From: CAZUTO01 sp964623085
Lineage (GTDB): Bacteria; Pseudomonadota; Gammaproteobacteria; Pseudomonadales; GM7GCV1
DNA: 63,051 nucleotides
NCBI GenBank assembly: GCA_964623085.1
Contig: CAZUTO010000010.1
Span: forward strand, 1 to 63,051
Direction: 5' to 3'
Both the position numbers and the translations under genes were made by a program. Positions 44,665 to 52,494 of the stretch are shown here, one piece after another (positions within the stretch are counted from its first letter, which is position 1; every line of letters begins with the position of its first letter). A model generated the notes under the pieces. That model did not search any database. It was not told the DNA's origin and saw only the letters and a program-made list of their open reading frames with translations.

Positions 44665-47502
44665 ATGTTAGATGGGTTATTTAAACCAGCGTGGCAGAGC
44701 TCATCTGCAGCAAAACGACTAGAGGCAATAAGCAGGCTAGATCCAAGTGTGCAAGAAGACTGCGCGACATTAGAAAGTTTGGCAAAAGACGACGCCGAAC
44801 TAAACGTACGCAAAGCAGCGCTAGAGAAACTGCCTATTCAGCCGTTGTTTTCGGCTTTCTCTTCCCACTCCGACGAAAAAACGCGTCAACATGCAAAAGC
44901 GATTCTTTCTAATACGAACGGTGACAACGATCAAATCAACGAAGCCGCCTACCGAACATTAATATCTAAAGAAACTAAAGCGCTACCTTGGGTAGTAAAA
45001 CTCTGTCCTTTTGCAGAAATACGCAACGACATAGCCTCAAAGTTATCGGAGTCGGAGTTGCTCCAAATTTTAGGTGAAGTCGAATATTCAGAAACGCGGA
45101 AACTTATTGCCGAGCGTTTTGAAACACTCGAATTACTCGAGCAAGCACGCAAAGAACTCCAAGGTAAAGACAAAAACGCAGAGCGCATCATCAAATCCAA
45201 AATCGATGTGCTTCGTGATCAGCAAAAACAAGAAACCGAAAACCGCCTTCATACTGAAGACCTTTGTAGCAAAATGGAGCATCTCGCCTCAAAGGAGGAA
45301 TGGCAAGCTGAATACGGGCGCAAGTATCTTGTTTACCGGAATCAATGGGACTCCATGGCGTTCACACCAGAAGACGAGATGCAGGCGCGCTATCAGAGCG
45401 CGTTCGATCTGGTATCGATTAAGTTCAAGCAACAAGAGAAGATAACGGCTACTCAGTCATCCCAAGAAGAATTAGCTGAAAATCTACAAGCGTTTTGCCA
45501 TGAGCTGGCAAGCTACTCAAAGGCTGACTTAATTTCGAACGATCAAAAGCTAGCCGACCGACTTAGTCAAGACCAAAAGGCATGGGACACTCATCTAGAA
45601 ACAGTGCCGGCCAACCTTAATATTGCTGATCAATTTACCAAAGCCAAAAAGGCGTTGGCATCGCTAATCAACTTCACAAGTAAATTGCAGGCTATAGGCG
45701 CCACCCAGCTGCAAGAGCAACAGCCCGGAAAAGAGACTGAAGAAGCTGGGACAGAGATCGAGAACAAGTCCAAGCAAAGCACTAACGATCAGAATATTCA
45801 GACAGAAACCACTGAATTGAAACACGCACTATCGGCGTTAAAGTGGCCGAGCACCTATCCACTGTTAAACGCCGCAAGTGAGGTCCAATCTGAGTTAGAT
45901 GAAATTAGTACAAAAATCAAAAAATATAACAAGGAAAAGCAAGACACATTAGACAAACTGCATAAACGTATTAATCGCATTTTAGGCGCGACGAAGCGAG
46001 GTGAGATTGGCCGAGCAAAACGCGAGTTGGGCTCGATAACGAAGTCAGCGTTAGCATATTCTGGCAAAGATAAATCTGCTTTAGATAGTCGCATCGAAAA
46101 AGCCAGTGAAGTGATCAATAAGATGGGTGACTGGAAAGATTTCGCGACCGAACCAAAGTACATCGAACTTTGCCATGGAATGGAAGCCTTAGTGGGCTCA
46201 ACACTCCACCCGGAGCAGCTATCAAAAGAGATTCAAACATTACAGCAACAGTGGAAAGCACTAGGGCATTCGGATGCGTCCGAAAAATATTGGGAGCGCT
46301 TTAAAGAAGCAGGCGATAATGCCTACGCTCCCTGTACCACCTTTTTCTCAGAACGGCGTTCCGCTCGTAAAGCTAACTTAGCAGAGCGAGAACAGCTCGT
46401 TACTCGCACTCAGAATCTTCTTGATGAGACCGATTGGGACAACCAACCCGATTACAAAAACATTGAAGTAAAAATGCGCAGCCTGATGAATGACTGGAAA
46501 AAAATTAAGGATGTCGAGCAAGGGCCAGGACAAAAGCAGTGGAAGCGCTTCTCGCATATTCGCAGCGAGATAAACTCAAAACTTAGTCTCGTATATGACG
46601 CCAACATTGAACTTAAGCATGCATTAATTGACCAAGCGAAAGTCTTCGCCGAATCAGATATTAAAGAAGAGTCCCTCACCCAGCTGCAACTCATGCAAAC
46701 TCGCTGGAAGCAGATTGGTGTAACACGACGCAAAGATGATCAGGCTGCTTGGGGAGAATTCAAATCCGTTACTGACGGCATTTACGAAAAGATACAGGGG
46801 GTGCGCCAAGAAAAAAACAACGAAGAAAAAGCACAATTAGATGGCTACAATTCAATCGTAAAACGCATTCGTGCGCTCGCTAAAGATGCCCGTGATCTGG
46901 CCGAATCAGATCATCTTTTCAAACAGTTGCAAACCGAATACGAAAACCTACCTGCGCTCAAAAAGGGTCTGCCGGAAAAGTTAGTAGACAACTTAGAAAG
47001 AGATTATCAACGAGCCTGCGATGCCTATAGTAAATCGCGGGATCGAATGTTGGACGCGTCCGACAAAGAGGAAATGCAGTCACTGATTGAGAAAGCACGT
47101 CTGTGCACTGAGCTAGAAGCGCTCGCAGGATCCGATGACCACGAGCGAATAGATCAACTTCGATCCGAAATTAATGACATTGAGATCCGCGACCGAAAAA
47201 CACACAAGCTATTCGAACAGCGCCTTGCCGCAGCACTCGACACTGACAAAACTGTCGCTGGCGAGCAACGCAAAACACTGTGTATTGAACTCGAGATTCT
47301 CATGGAAAAGCCTAGCCCGGACGAGGATCGCCAGCAACGCATGAAAATTCAATTTGATCGAATGCAAACTCAAGGACTAGGGACTGGCGTTGGCGATACC
47401 AAAGCAGAAATAACTGAGCGAAAGGTTCAATGGCTTTGTGTAGCCGGCGCGGAAACCAAACTTCAATCTGCGCTGGATGAACGTTTCAACAAACTATTTT
47501 GA
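44665..47502 (+). CDS. DUF349 domain protein
   Basis: The protein has 945 residues from the ATG at 44665. An in-frame ATG at 44608 adds 19 residues, but the family opens with the pattern MLxxLFKPxWQ, seen here as MLDGLFKPAWQ. Residues about 1-100 look like HEAT-type helical repeats. The rest is almost wholly charged alpha-helix with several DUF349 units, for example LQQQWKALGHSDASEKYWER near 520, MRSLMNDWKKIKDVEQGPGQ near 607 and LMQTRWKQIGVTRRKDDQAA near 675. No signal peptide or membrane helix. The function of the family is not established. The gene lies alone after the tRNA. Confidence 0.85.
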   Translation: MLDGLFKPAWQSSSAAKRLEAISRLDPSVQEDCATLESLAKDDAELNVRKAALEKLPIQPLFSAFSSHSDEKTRQHAKAILSNTNGDNDQINEAAYRTLISKETKALPWVVKLCPFAEIRNDIASKLSESELLQILGEVEYSETRKLIAERFETLELLEQARKELQGKDKNAERIIKSKIDVLRDQQKQETENRLHTEDLCSKMEHLASKEEWQAEYGRKYLVYRNQWDSMAFTPEDEMQARYQSAFDLVSIKFKQQEKITATQSSQEELAENLQAFCHELASYSKADLISNDQKLADRLSQDQKAWDTHLETVPANLNIADQFTKAKKALASLINFTSKLQAIGATQLQEQQPGKETEEAGTEIENKSKQSTNDQNIQTETTELKHALSALKWPSTYPLLNAASEVQSELDEISTKIKKYNKEKQDTLDKLHKRINRILGATKRGEIGRAKRELGSITKSALAYSGKDKSALDSRIEKASEVINKMGDWKDFATEPKYIELCHGMEALVGSTLHPEQLSKEIQTLQQQWKALGHSDASEKYWERFKEAGDNAYAPCTTFFSERRSARKANLAEREQLVTRTQNLLDETDWDNQPDYKNIEVKMRSLMNDWKKIKDVEQGPGQKQWKRFSHIRSEINSKLSLVYDANIELKHALIDQAKVFAESDIKEESLTQLQLMQTRWKQIGVTRRKDDQAAWGEFKSVTDGIYEKIQGVRQEKNNEEKAQLDGYNSIVKRIRALAKDARDLAESDHLFKQLQTEYENLPALKKGLPEKLVDNLERDYQRACDAYSKSRDRMLDASDKEEMQSLIEKARLCTELEALAGSDDHERIDQLRSEINDIEIRDRKTHKLFEQRLAAALDTDKTVAGEQRKTLCIELEILMEKPSPDEDRQQRMKIQFDRMQTQGLGTGVGDTKAEITERKVQWLCVAGAETKLQSALDERFNKLF

Positions 47503-47747
47503 TTCCAAAAACCATCAACCCTGCGATTGAAAATACTCTGAGGGAATAACAAAGCTATCACTTTCCCTACAGGCTCTTACCACTCGATGCGCTGGATCAT
47601 AGAACACAGCGGTAAATGCAATTTTACCTTGTCACAATATAATTAAGAAAAACTATATATTCCGCCCCTAAAGGCATACTATTACTTAACAACATGTTTT
47701 GTTGCTCTGTATGCAGCGAAATTATTTAGATCTTTGAGGAGTATGGG

Positions 47748-48689
47748 TTGGAAATTCGACAGCTACGGCACTTTATCGCAGCGGCGGAAGCCGGAAATCT
47801 GCGCAAAGCCAGTGAAAAAATTCACATTAGTCCTGCCGCGCTAAGCATGAGCATCAAGAATCTGGAAGACAACCTCGGAACCACGCTCCTCCACAAAAAT
47901 CGACGCGGTGTTCAAATGACCTACGCGGGTGAACAGTTTTTAAAATCTGCTCACTCTCTACTGCGGCAACTAGATGACGTAAGCGCACAAGTTAAGGGCA
48001 CAGAAGAGAGTCCTACTGGCGGCGTTAATCTTGGTATTCCCGTCGGAATGAGTAACGCGCTTGCAGCACCACTTTGCAAGCTGCTCCTCGAGAAGTTTCC
48101 CGGGATTGACCTGCAAGTTTCGGAAGGCAGCACGACCATATTGGAACGACTCTATGATGATAATTTGATTGATCTAATGATTGGCTACGACGTCACTGAA
48201 AAGATGGATCAAAAATGTGAGCAGCTCTATACAGAGAATCTGTATTTCGTAAGCGCTTATGATTCTAGTCTCGATGGTCAGCTCGAAATCGATTCCAGTG
48301 CATTAAATGGCAGCACTATTGCCTGTAGCCCTGGAACTTTTTCGATGCGGCAAACTATCGAGAAGTATGCCTTTGATAATAACTTGAGCTTTAACTTTAC
48401 GCAGGATTTCCAGTCTGCACATGCCAGTGTGAAGATCGCACAGGCGGGCCTAGCCAATACTATTTCTTCTTGGGATCTTGTCTACGATCAAGTCGCTAAT
48501 AAGATGGTGACTGCGCGAAGAATTATAGATCCCCCGATGGAACGGACAGTCTGTCTCATTTCGTCACTCAGGTTCGAGCCCTCTTTTGCAACGAGCGCCA
48601 TCATCGGTGCCATTAAGACCGCAATACAAACCGCAGAAGCAGAAGGAAAAATACGAAGCATCCCGCGACAACTTGGCGTAAAAAGATAG
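47748..48689 (+). CDS. LysR-family transcriptional regulator
   Basis: The protein has 313 residues and starts with TTG. The choice is fixed by GAGGAG six bases upstream and by the family start LEIRQLRHFIAAAEAGNLRK. The helix-turn-helix at about 17-37 reads NLRKASEKIHISPAALSMSI. The C-terminal two-lobed effector domain starts near residue 90 (GGVNLGIPVGMSNALAAPLC). LysR proteins often regulate a divergent or adjacent gene; here the next gene downstream is the exported-protein operon 677 bases away, and no divergent neighbour exists, so the target is unknown. Confidence 0.94.
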   Translation: MEIRQLRHFIAAAEAGNLRKASEKIHISPAALSMSIKNLEDNLGTTLLHKNRRGVQMTYAGEQFLKSAHSLLRQLDDVSAQVKGTEESPTGGVNLGIPVGMSNALAAPLCKLLLEKFPGIDLQVSEGSTTILERLYDDNLIDLMIGYDVTEKMDQKCEQLYTENLYFVSAYDSSLDGQLEIDSSALNGSTIACSPGTFSMRQTIEKYAFDNNLSFNFTQDFQSAHASVKIAQAGLANTISSWDLVYDQVANKMVTARRIIDPPMERTVCLISSLRFEPSFATSAIIGAIKTAIQTAEAEGKIRSIPRQLGVKR

Positions 48690-49037
48690 CTAGACATTTT
48701 TGCGTTTAGTGCCTGTAAAAAACTCTCCGAGCACTTTTGATCAACACGAAACCATACCGAAATGATTTTTTCGGTGCATATTCACCGACCAATCAAGCTA
48801 ATTCCTACCAGCACATTTGAGCACACGAAACGTCTTTCAAGAAGACACATCTGCCGCCTATCCCGACCAGTAAGCTTTAAGAAAAAATAAAAAAATAGCC
48901 TGCGGAATTCTGGTTTCATCGGCATCTATTTGCCCTTAATTCAGCATAACGCTGAAACAGAAACGCCGCTTCAATTCACACCTACCTGAAATCTATGTTT
49001 AGATAGCTCAACACACAGATAAGTCACCAAATCAAAA

Positions 49038-49053
49038 TGTGACGCAGATCACA
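49038..49053. promoter_or_regulatory. CRP/Vfr-type binding site 1
   Basis: TGTGACGCAGATCACA is a perfect match to TGTGA-N6-TCACA, the CRP consensus. It is 313 bases before the first ATG of the exported DUF11 operon. Confidence 0.7.
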
Positions 49054-49185
49054 AATTCTTTATAAACAATCACTTCTGATGAAATCTTTTCTCCAAATCT
49101 AGAATGAAAAACGATCAAAAAGTGACAATTCTTGTAAACAAATAGACTCGTCCCTTCGAAAAAACGGCCTCATTACCGCCCCAAA

Positions 49186-49201
49186 CGTGAGAGCAATCAC
49201 A
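49186..49201. promoter_or_regulatory. CRP/Vfr-type binding site 2
   Basis: CGTGAGAGCAATCACA matches TGTGA-N6-TCACA with one mismatch. Its centre is 148 bases from that of site 1. It lies about 165 bases before the first ATG of the operon. Confidence 0.6.
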
Positions 49202-49365
49202 ACTATTGCAGACACTTCCGAAACACTTTGTATAGGCCAACAAATCAATCGAAAATTGATGGGTTAAATAAATCTGTTCACCTCATAAAGTTTTAATGTT
49301 CATGAATTGAAAACTAAATATATAGATGTAGATATAAGTAAGAAAACACATTGATTAAGACAAAA

Positions 49366-50379
49366 ATGATCAGGGTAAAGCTTTACCTAAAGTGCTTGGC
49401 TGCGACTGTCGGAATAATACTGACATGCTCGTTTATGGCCTCGAATGCACTGGCGCAGGCAACTACCGCTGGAACAATTATCAACAATGAAGCCATCGCT
49501 TCATTCTCTATTGCGGGCCAGCCGAACACGCGCGCGGCGAGCGCGTCTTTCACTGTGCAAGAAATCATTGATGTCACCGTCACCTGGGTAGACAGCACAA
49601 ATATATTTGCTGACACACCAGAGGTAGATGCCGTTAGCCAGTTTGAAGTTGCCAATATCGGTAACGGTATCGAAGACTTTGTTCTTACCGTAGCCAACAG
49701 CAGCGCCGCAGATCAATTCGACTTTGTTCTTCCAGGTACGGTAGAAATTTTTATCGACGACCCAGTGAATGGCACGCAAGGCGTCTTTGATATTGAAGAT
49801 GACCTGTTCATCACCTCAACCACTATCCCACCCGAAACAGCAATTACGGTATTTGTTGCAGCCGATATACCAGCATCTTTGGTTCAAGGCGACGAAGGGT
49901 TTTTAGATCTCACCTCTGCATCTAACACTGCTGGCGCAGCTGGCGCTGCTACCGGAACCATTTTGACGGGACTGGGCGATTCCGGCACCGACGCCATCGT
50001 AGGCTCTACACAAGCCACAGCGGTAGCGACCGCCATATACGAAATCAGCACTGTTGACGTCTCCCTGACGAAAACAGTGCTGAGCGTCACCGATACCTTT
50101 GGTGGCAATCAGTTCTTACCGGGAGCCACAGTTGTCTATCGCATAGAACTCAATGTCAGTGGCGGCCCAGCGGACACCTTAGTTATTACCGATCTTATAC
50201 CGGCGGACACCACCTACGTACCAGGATCTATCGATCTTGATGGCGCAGATATGACCGACGCATCGGGAGATGACCAAGCAGATTTCAATGTAACCAGCGC
50301 CAACACCGTGACAGTAGATTTAGCGACTGTTGCCGATGGCACCACTCACACTATCGATATAACCGTCACTATCAATTAG
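49366..50379 (+). CDS. exported DUF11-type protein (first of the operon)
   Basis: The protein has 337 residues from the ATG at 49366 (a TTG five codons upstream at 49351 is also possible). A signal peptide ends near SNALA, about residue 31. The mature start TTAGTIINNEAIASFSIAGQ is the GTxIxN-A-x-x-F pattern that precedes DUF11 repeats in many surface proteins. A DUF11 domain (TIGR01451 style) fills about 230-337: ISTVDVSLTKTVLSVTDTFG, PGATVVYRIELNVSGGPADT, then LVITDLIPADTTYVPGSIDL. No cysteine in the mature part, no sortase or PEP-CTERM tail. Likely secreted or attached by partner proteins. Confidence 0.8.
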   Translation: MIRVKLYLKCLAATVGIILTCSFMASNALAQATTAGTIINNEAIASFSIAGQPNTRAASASFTVQEIIDVTVTWVDSTNIFADTPEVDAVSQFEVANIGNGIEDFVLTVANSSAADQFDFVLPGTVEIFIDDPVNGTQGVFDIEDDLFITSTTIPPETAITVFVAADIPASLVQGDEGFLDLTSASNTAGAAGAATGTILTGLGDSGTDAIVGSTQATAVATAIYEISTVDVSLTKTVLSVTDTFGGNQFLPGATVVYRIELNVSGGPADTLVITDLIPADTTYVPGSIDLDGADMTDASGDDQADFNVTSANTVTVDLATVADGTTHTIDITVTIN

Positions 50380-50410
50380 TAAAACGAATTAACAAGAGGC
50401 ATAGGAAACC

Positions 50411-50893
50411 ATGACTACAAAACACATATTTACTCTATTCGCACTTTTGGCTGCCGCCACTAGCGCCTTCGCGCAAGGGCAGTTGAACTTTCAAAACAAG
50501 GCGCAGGTAGAAGTCACTGTTCGCGATGAAAGCACCGGTGCCGTTACGACCGAGCTCAGAGATGCAGATCTTGTTAAGCCGGGCGAAGTCGTGGTCTTCA
50601 CTTCGACCTTTACCAATATCGGTGAAGAAACGGCAGACGAAATTCTAGTCAACAATCCAGTGCCAGAAAATATGGTTTATACCCCGTTCAGCGCACGCGG
50701 TGAAAGCACGGTTGTTAACTACTCCGTAGATGGCAGCACTTTTGCGTCACCCGACCGTCTTGTTGTTGTCGATAACGATGGCGTCGAGCGCACAGCACGG
50801 CCAGAAGAATATAAGGAAATACAGTGGGTTTTTGATGGTGAACTTGCTCCCGGTGAATCCGGACAAGTGAGTTTCAAAGCAAGATTACTTTAA
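50411..50893 (+). CDS. small exported DUF11-like protein
   Basis: The protein has 160 residues. A signal peptide ends at AFAQ (about residue 22). The single beta-sandwich that follows has the DUF11 logic: PGEVVVFTSTFTNIGEETAD, then EILVNNPVPENMVYTPFSAR and IQWVFDGELAPGESGQVSFK. It lacks the GTxIxN opening of its neighbours. It lies 31 bases after the first gene, with AAGAGG before its start, and is clearly in the same operon. Structurally it could be an accessory subunit. Confidence 0.8.
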   Translation: MTTKHIFTLFALLAAATSAFAQGQLNFQNKAQVEVTVRDESTGAVTTELRDADLVKPGEVVVFTSTFTNIGEETADEILVNNPVPENMVYTPFSARGESTVVNYSVDGSTFASPDRLVVVDNDGVERTARPEEYKEIQWVFDGELAPGESGQVSFKARLL

Positions 50894-50924
50894 TTAAAGC
50901 AGTACTCTAACGAGGTCTTATAAA

Positions 50925-52421
50925 ATGAAGCGGCTAACTAAAACAATCGGGCTTATTACGTCCGGACTCATCCTGATGGGGCTAAGCAGCGTATCCTTCG
51001 CTGTCGGCACCGCAGCAGGCACAAATGTAGAAAACATAGCAGTTCTTAACTTTCAGGTCGGTGGCGTAAATCAAGACGTCGTCCGAAGTGCGCCGGGAGC
51101 TGGTAACAGCACGCCTGGTGCGGCAAACGGCACGTTCACTACTTTTGCGGTAGACCGAATTCTGGATTTGACCGTTACTACCGTCGATACAACTCCCGTG
51201 GATATTGGACCAGGTGCAAACAACGGCACTAACGAGTCAAACTCCATCGCGCTGCAATTTACCGTTGCCAATACCGGTAATGCGACTCAAAACATCGCGC
51301 TGCAAGCAGTTAACACTGCTCAAACCGTTGACCTAGGTCTATCAATGGGTGCCGATCAGTTCGACCCCATTGCAGCAACGTTTCGATACTATATAGATAC
51401 TAATACCAGTGGTACCTTAGATACAGGTGACACTCTGATAACCAACGCCACCCCAGCGGGTGCTGGTGGCCCGGTGCCTGTCCTAGTTGACCAAGCTGAA
51501 GACACACCTGTCACCGTATTTGTGGTTGCTCAAATTCCAACTAGTTCAGTAGTCAGCGCGGATGATATTGCGGCCATTTCACTGGTTGCTGCAATCGCAG
51601 AGCCTACCACTGATGATGCAACGGCTGGAAACCTCGGTACCGCGGGCGCATTAATTACGACAGATGATGCTGGTAACGCCGATGATGGTGCTGTTATTCA
51701 AGACGTACTAGCCGACGCTGCAGCCGCAGAAGCCGGTGCAGATGGCTCCTTTAGTTTTGCTGGTACAACACTGAACCTCAACGCTGGTGACGACACTGCG
51801 TCAAACGGTCAAGCATCTGACACCTCAGCTTATATGATTGTCACTGCTGACATTAGCGTCGCAAAAACTGTGACTACCATGTGTGACAACACAAATTTGG
51901 CCGCCAACCCCAAAGCCATTCCCGGTGCAATATTGCGTTATAGCATCACTGTAACTAACGCAGCAGGTGCCGCCGATAGCGCGACCTTAACGACGCTCGA
52001 GGACATCATTCCTGCCAATACAGCGCTCACTGTTATGCGAGATTATTCGGGTGCTTCAGGTGACGGAACCTGTGCAGGATTTACGGCACTAGGTGGTGCA
52101 GATAATGAGTTCCGTGCTGGTTGTACAAATGCCGCGGGAACCGGTGCTGCTGCTACGCGAACTGCCGCCTCCTGTGCCAATGCAAGCACTGGTGCATACA
52201 CGTTGTACGATCAATCGTTTGGCGCTGCTATTGATTCAGATGGCACCGCAGCGGGCAATACCATTACAGTTTGCTACGACGACACAGTGAGCACTGGGAC
52301 AGGTAACGATTGCACATCTGCAACCAGTGTAGTCCTAGAAGCCGAAGGTGCTGCTATCCCTGCTGGCGAATTGGCCGCGGATGAAGCCGTGATCATCGAA
52401 TTCGATGTGATTGTGCAGTAA
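50925..52421 (+). CDS. exported DUF11-type protein, cysteine-containing
   Basis: The protein has 498 residues with a signal peptide cut after about residue 26 (SFAVG). The mature start GTAAGTNVENIAVLNFQVGG repeats the pattern of the first protein, and ILDLTVTTVDTTPVDIG parallels its IIDVTVTWVDSTNIFA, so the two N-terminal domains are related. A Gly/Ala/Asp/Thr-rich middle follows. The DUF11 domain starts near residue 305 with ISVAKTVTTMCDNTNLAANP. Six cysteines lie in the last 180 residues (TMCDN, GTCAG, AGCTN, ASCAN, VCYDD, DCTSA), enough for three disulfides. Very low in lysine and aromatic residues. It is 31 bases after the small protein. Confidence 0.8.
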   Translation: MKRLTKTIGLITSGLILMGLSSVSFAVGTAAGTNVENIAVLNFQVGGVNQDVVRSAPGAGNSTPGAANGTFTTFAVDRILDLTVTTVDTTPVDIGPGANNGTNESNSIALQFTVANTGNATQNIALQAVNTAQTVDLGLSMGADQFDPIAATFRYYIDTNTSGTLDTGDTLITNATPAGAGGPVPVLVDQAEDTPVTVFVVAQIPTSSVVSADDIAAISLVAAIAEPTTDDATAGNLGTAGALITTDDAGNADDGAVIQDVLADAAAAEAGADGSFSFAGTTLNLNAGDDTASNGQASDTSAYMIVTADISVAKTVTTMCDNTNLAANPKAIPGAILRYSITVTNAAGAADSATLTTLEDIIPANTALTVMRDYSGASGDGTCAGFTALGGADNEFRAGCTNAAGTGAAATRTAASCANASTGAYTLYDQSFGAAIDSDGTAAGNTITVCYDDTVSTGTGNDCTSATSVVLEAEGAAIPAGELAADEAVIIEFDVIVQ

Positions 52422-52440
52422 GCGATTTGTGTAGCGTCTA

Positions 52441-52471
52441 TTGCGAGCACACCAAAGGAAGGTGCTCGCAA
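52441..52471 (+). promoter_or_regulatory. intercistronic hairpin before the giant gene
   Basis: TTGCGAGCAC (52441-52450) and GTGCTCGCAA (52462-52471) are perfect ten-base complements around the loop ACCAAAGGAAG, which shows a purine-rich Shine-Dalgarno-like stretch. No T run follows, so it is not a normal terminator. It lies between the stop of the third gene and the first ATG of the fourth, and could set the ratio of the subunits to the large outer-membrane protein. Confidence 0.65.
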
Positions 52472-52494
52472 TATGGCGTCACGAATTATTAACG

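Larger units (their letters stand above)
48690..49365 (+). promoter_or_regulatory. long AT-rich leader upstream of the exported DUF11 operon
   Basis: This is the longest gene-free stretch in the window. I find no convincing small gene in it. It holds two CRP-type palindromes (listed separately), a short inverted repeat ATCAAT-CGAAA-ATTGAT at 49244-49260 and, from 49260 on, very AT-rich sequence leading to the first gene. This is what one expects of a regulated promoter region with distant activator sites. Confidence 0.55.

Noticed and set aside
48700..48735. AGTGC/GCACTTTT after lysR as a terminator
   Set aside because: The stem is only five pairs with a loop of about 18 bases; too weak to list.
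48765..48800. Inverted repeat TCGGTG/CACCGA in the leader region
   Set aside because: Six pairs only, no T run on the correct side, and no recognisable regulator site.
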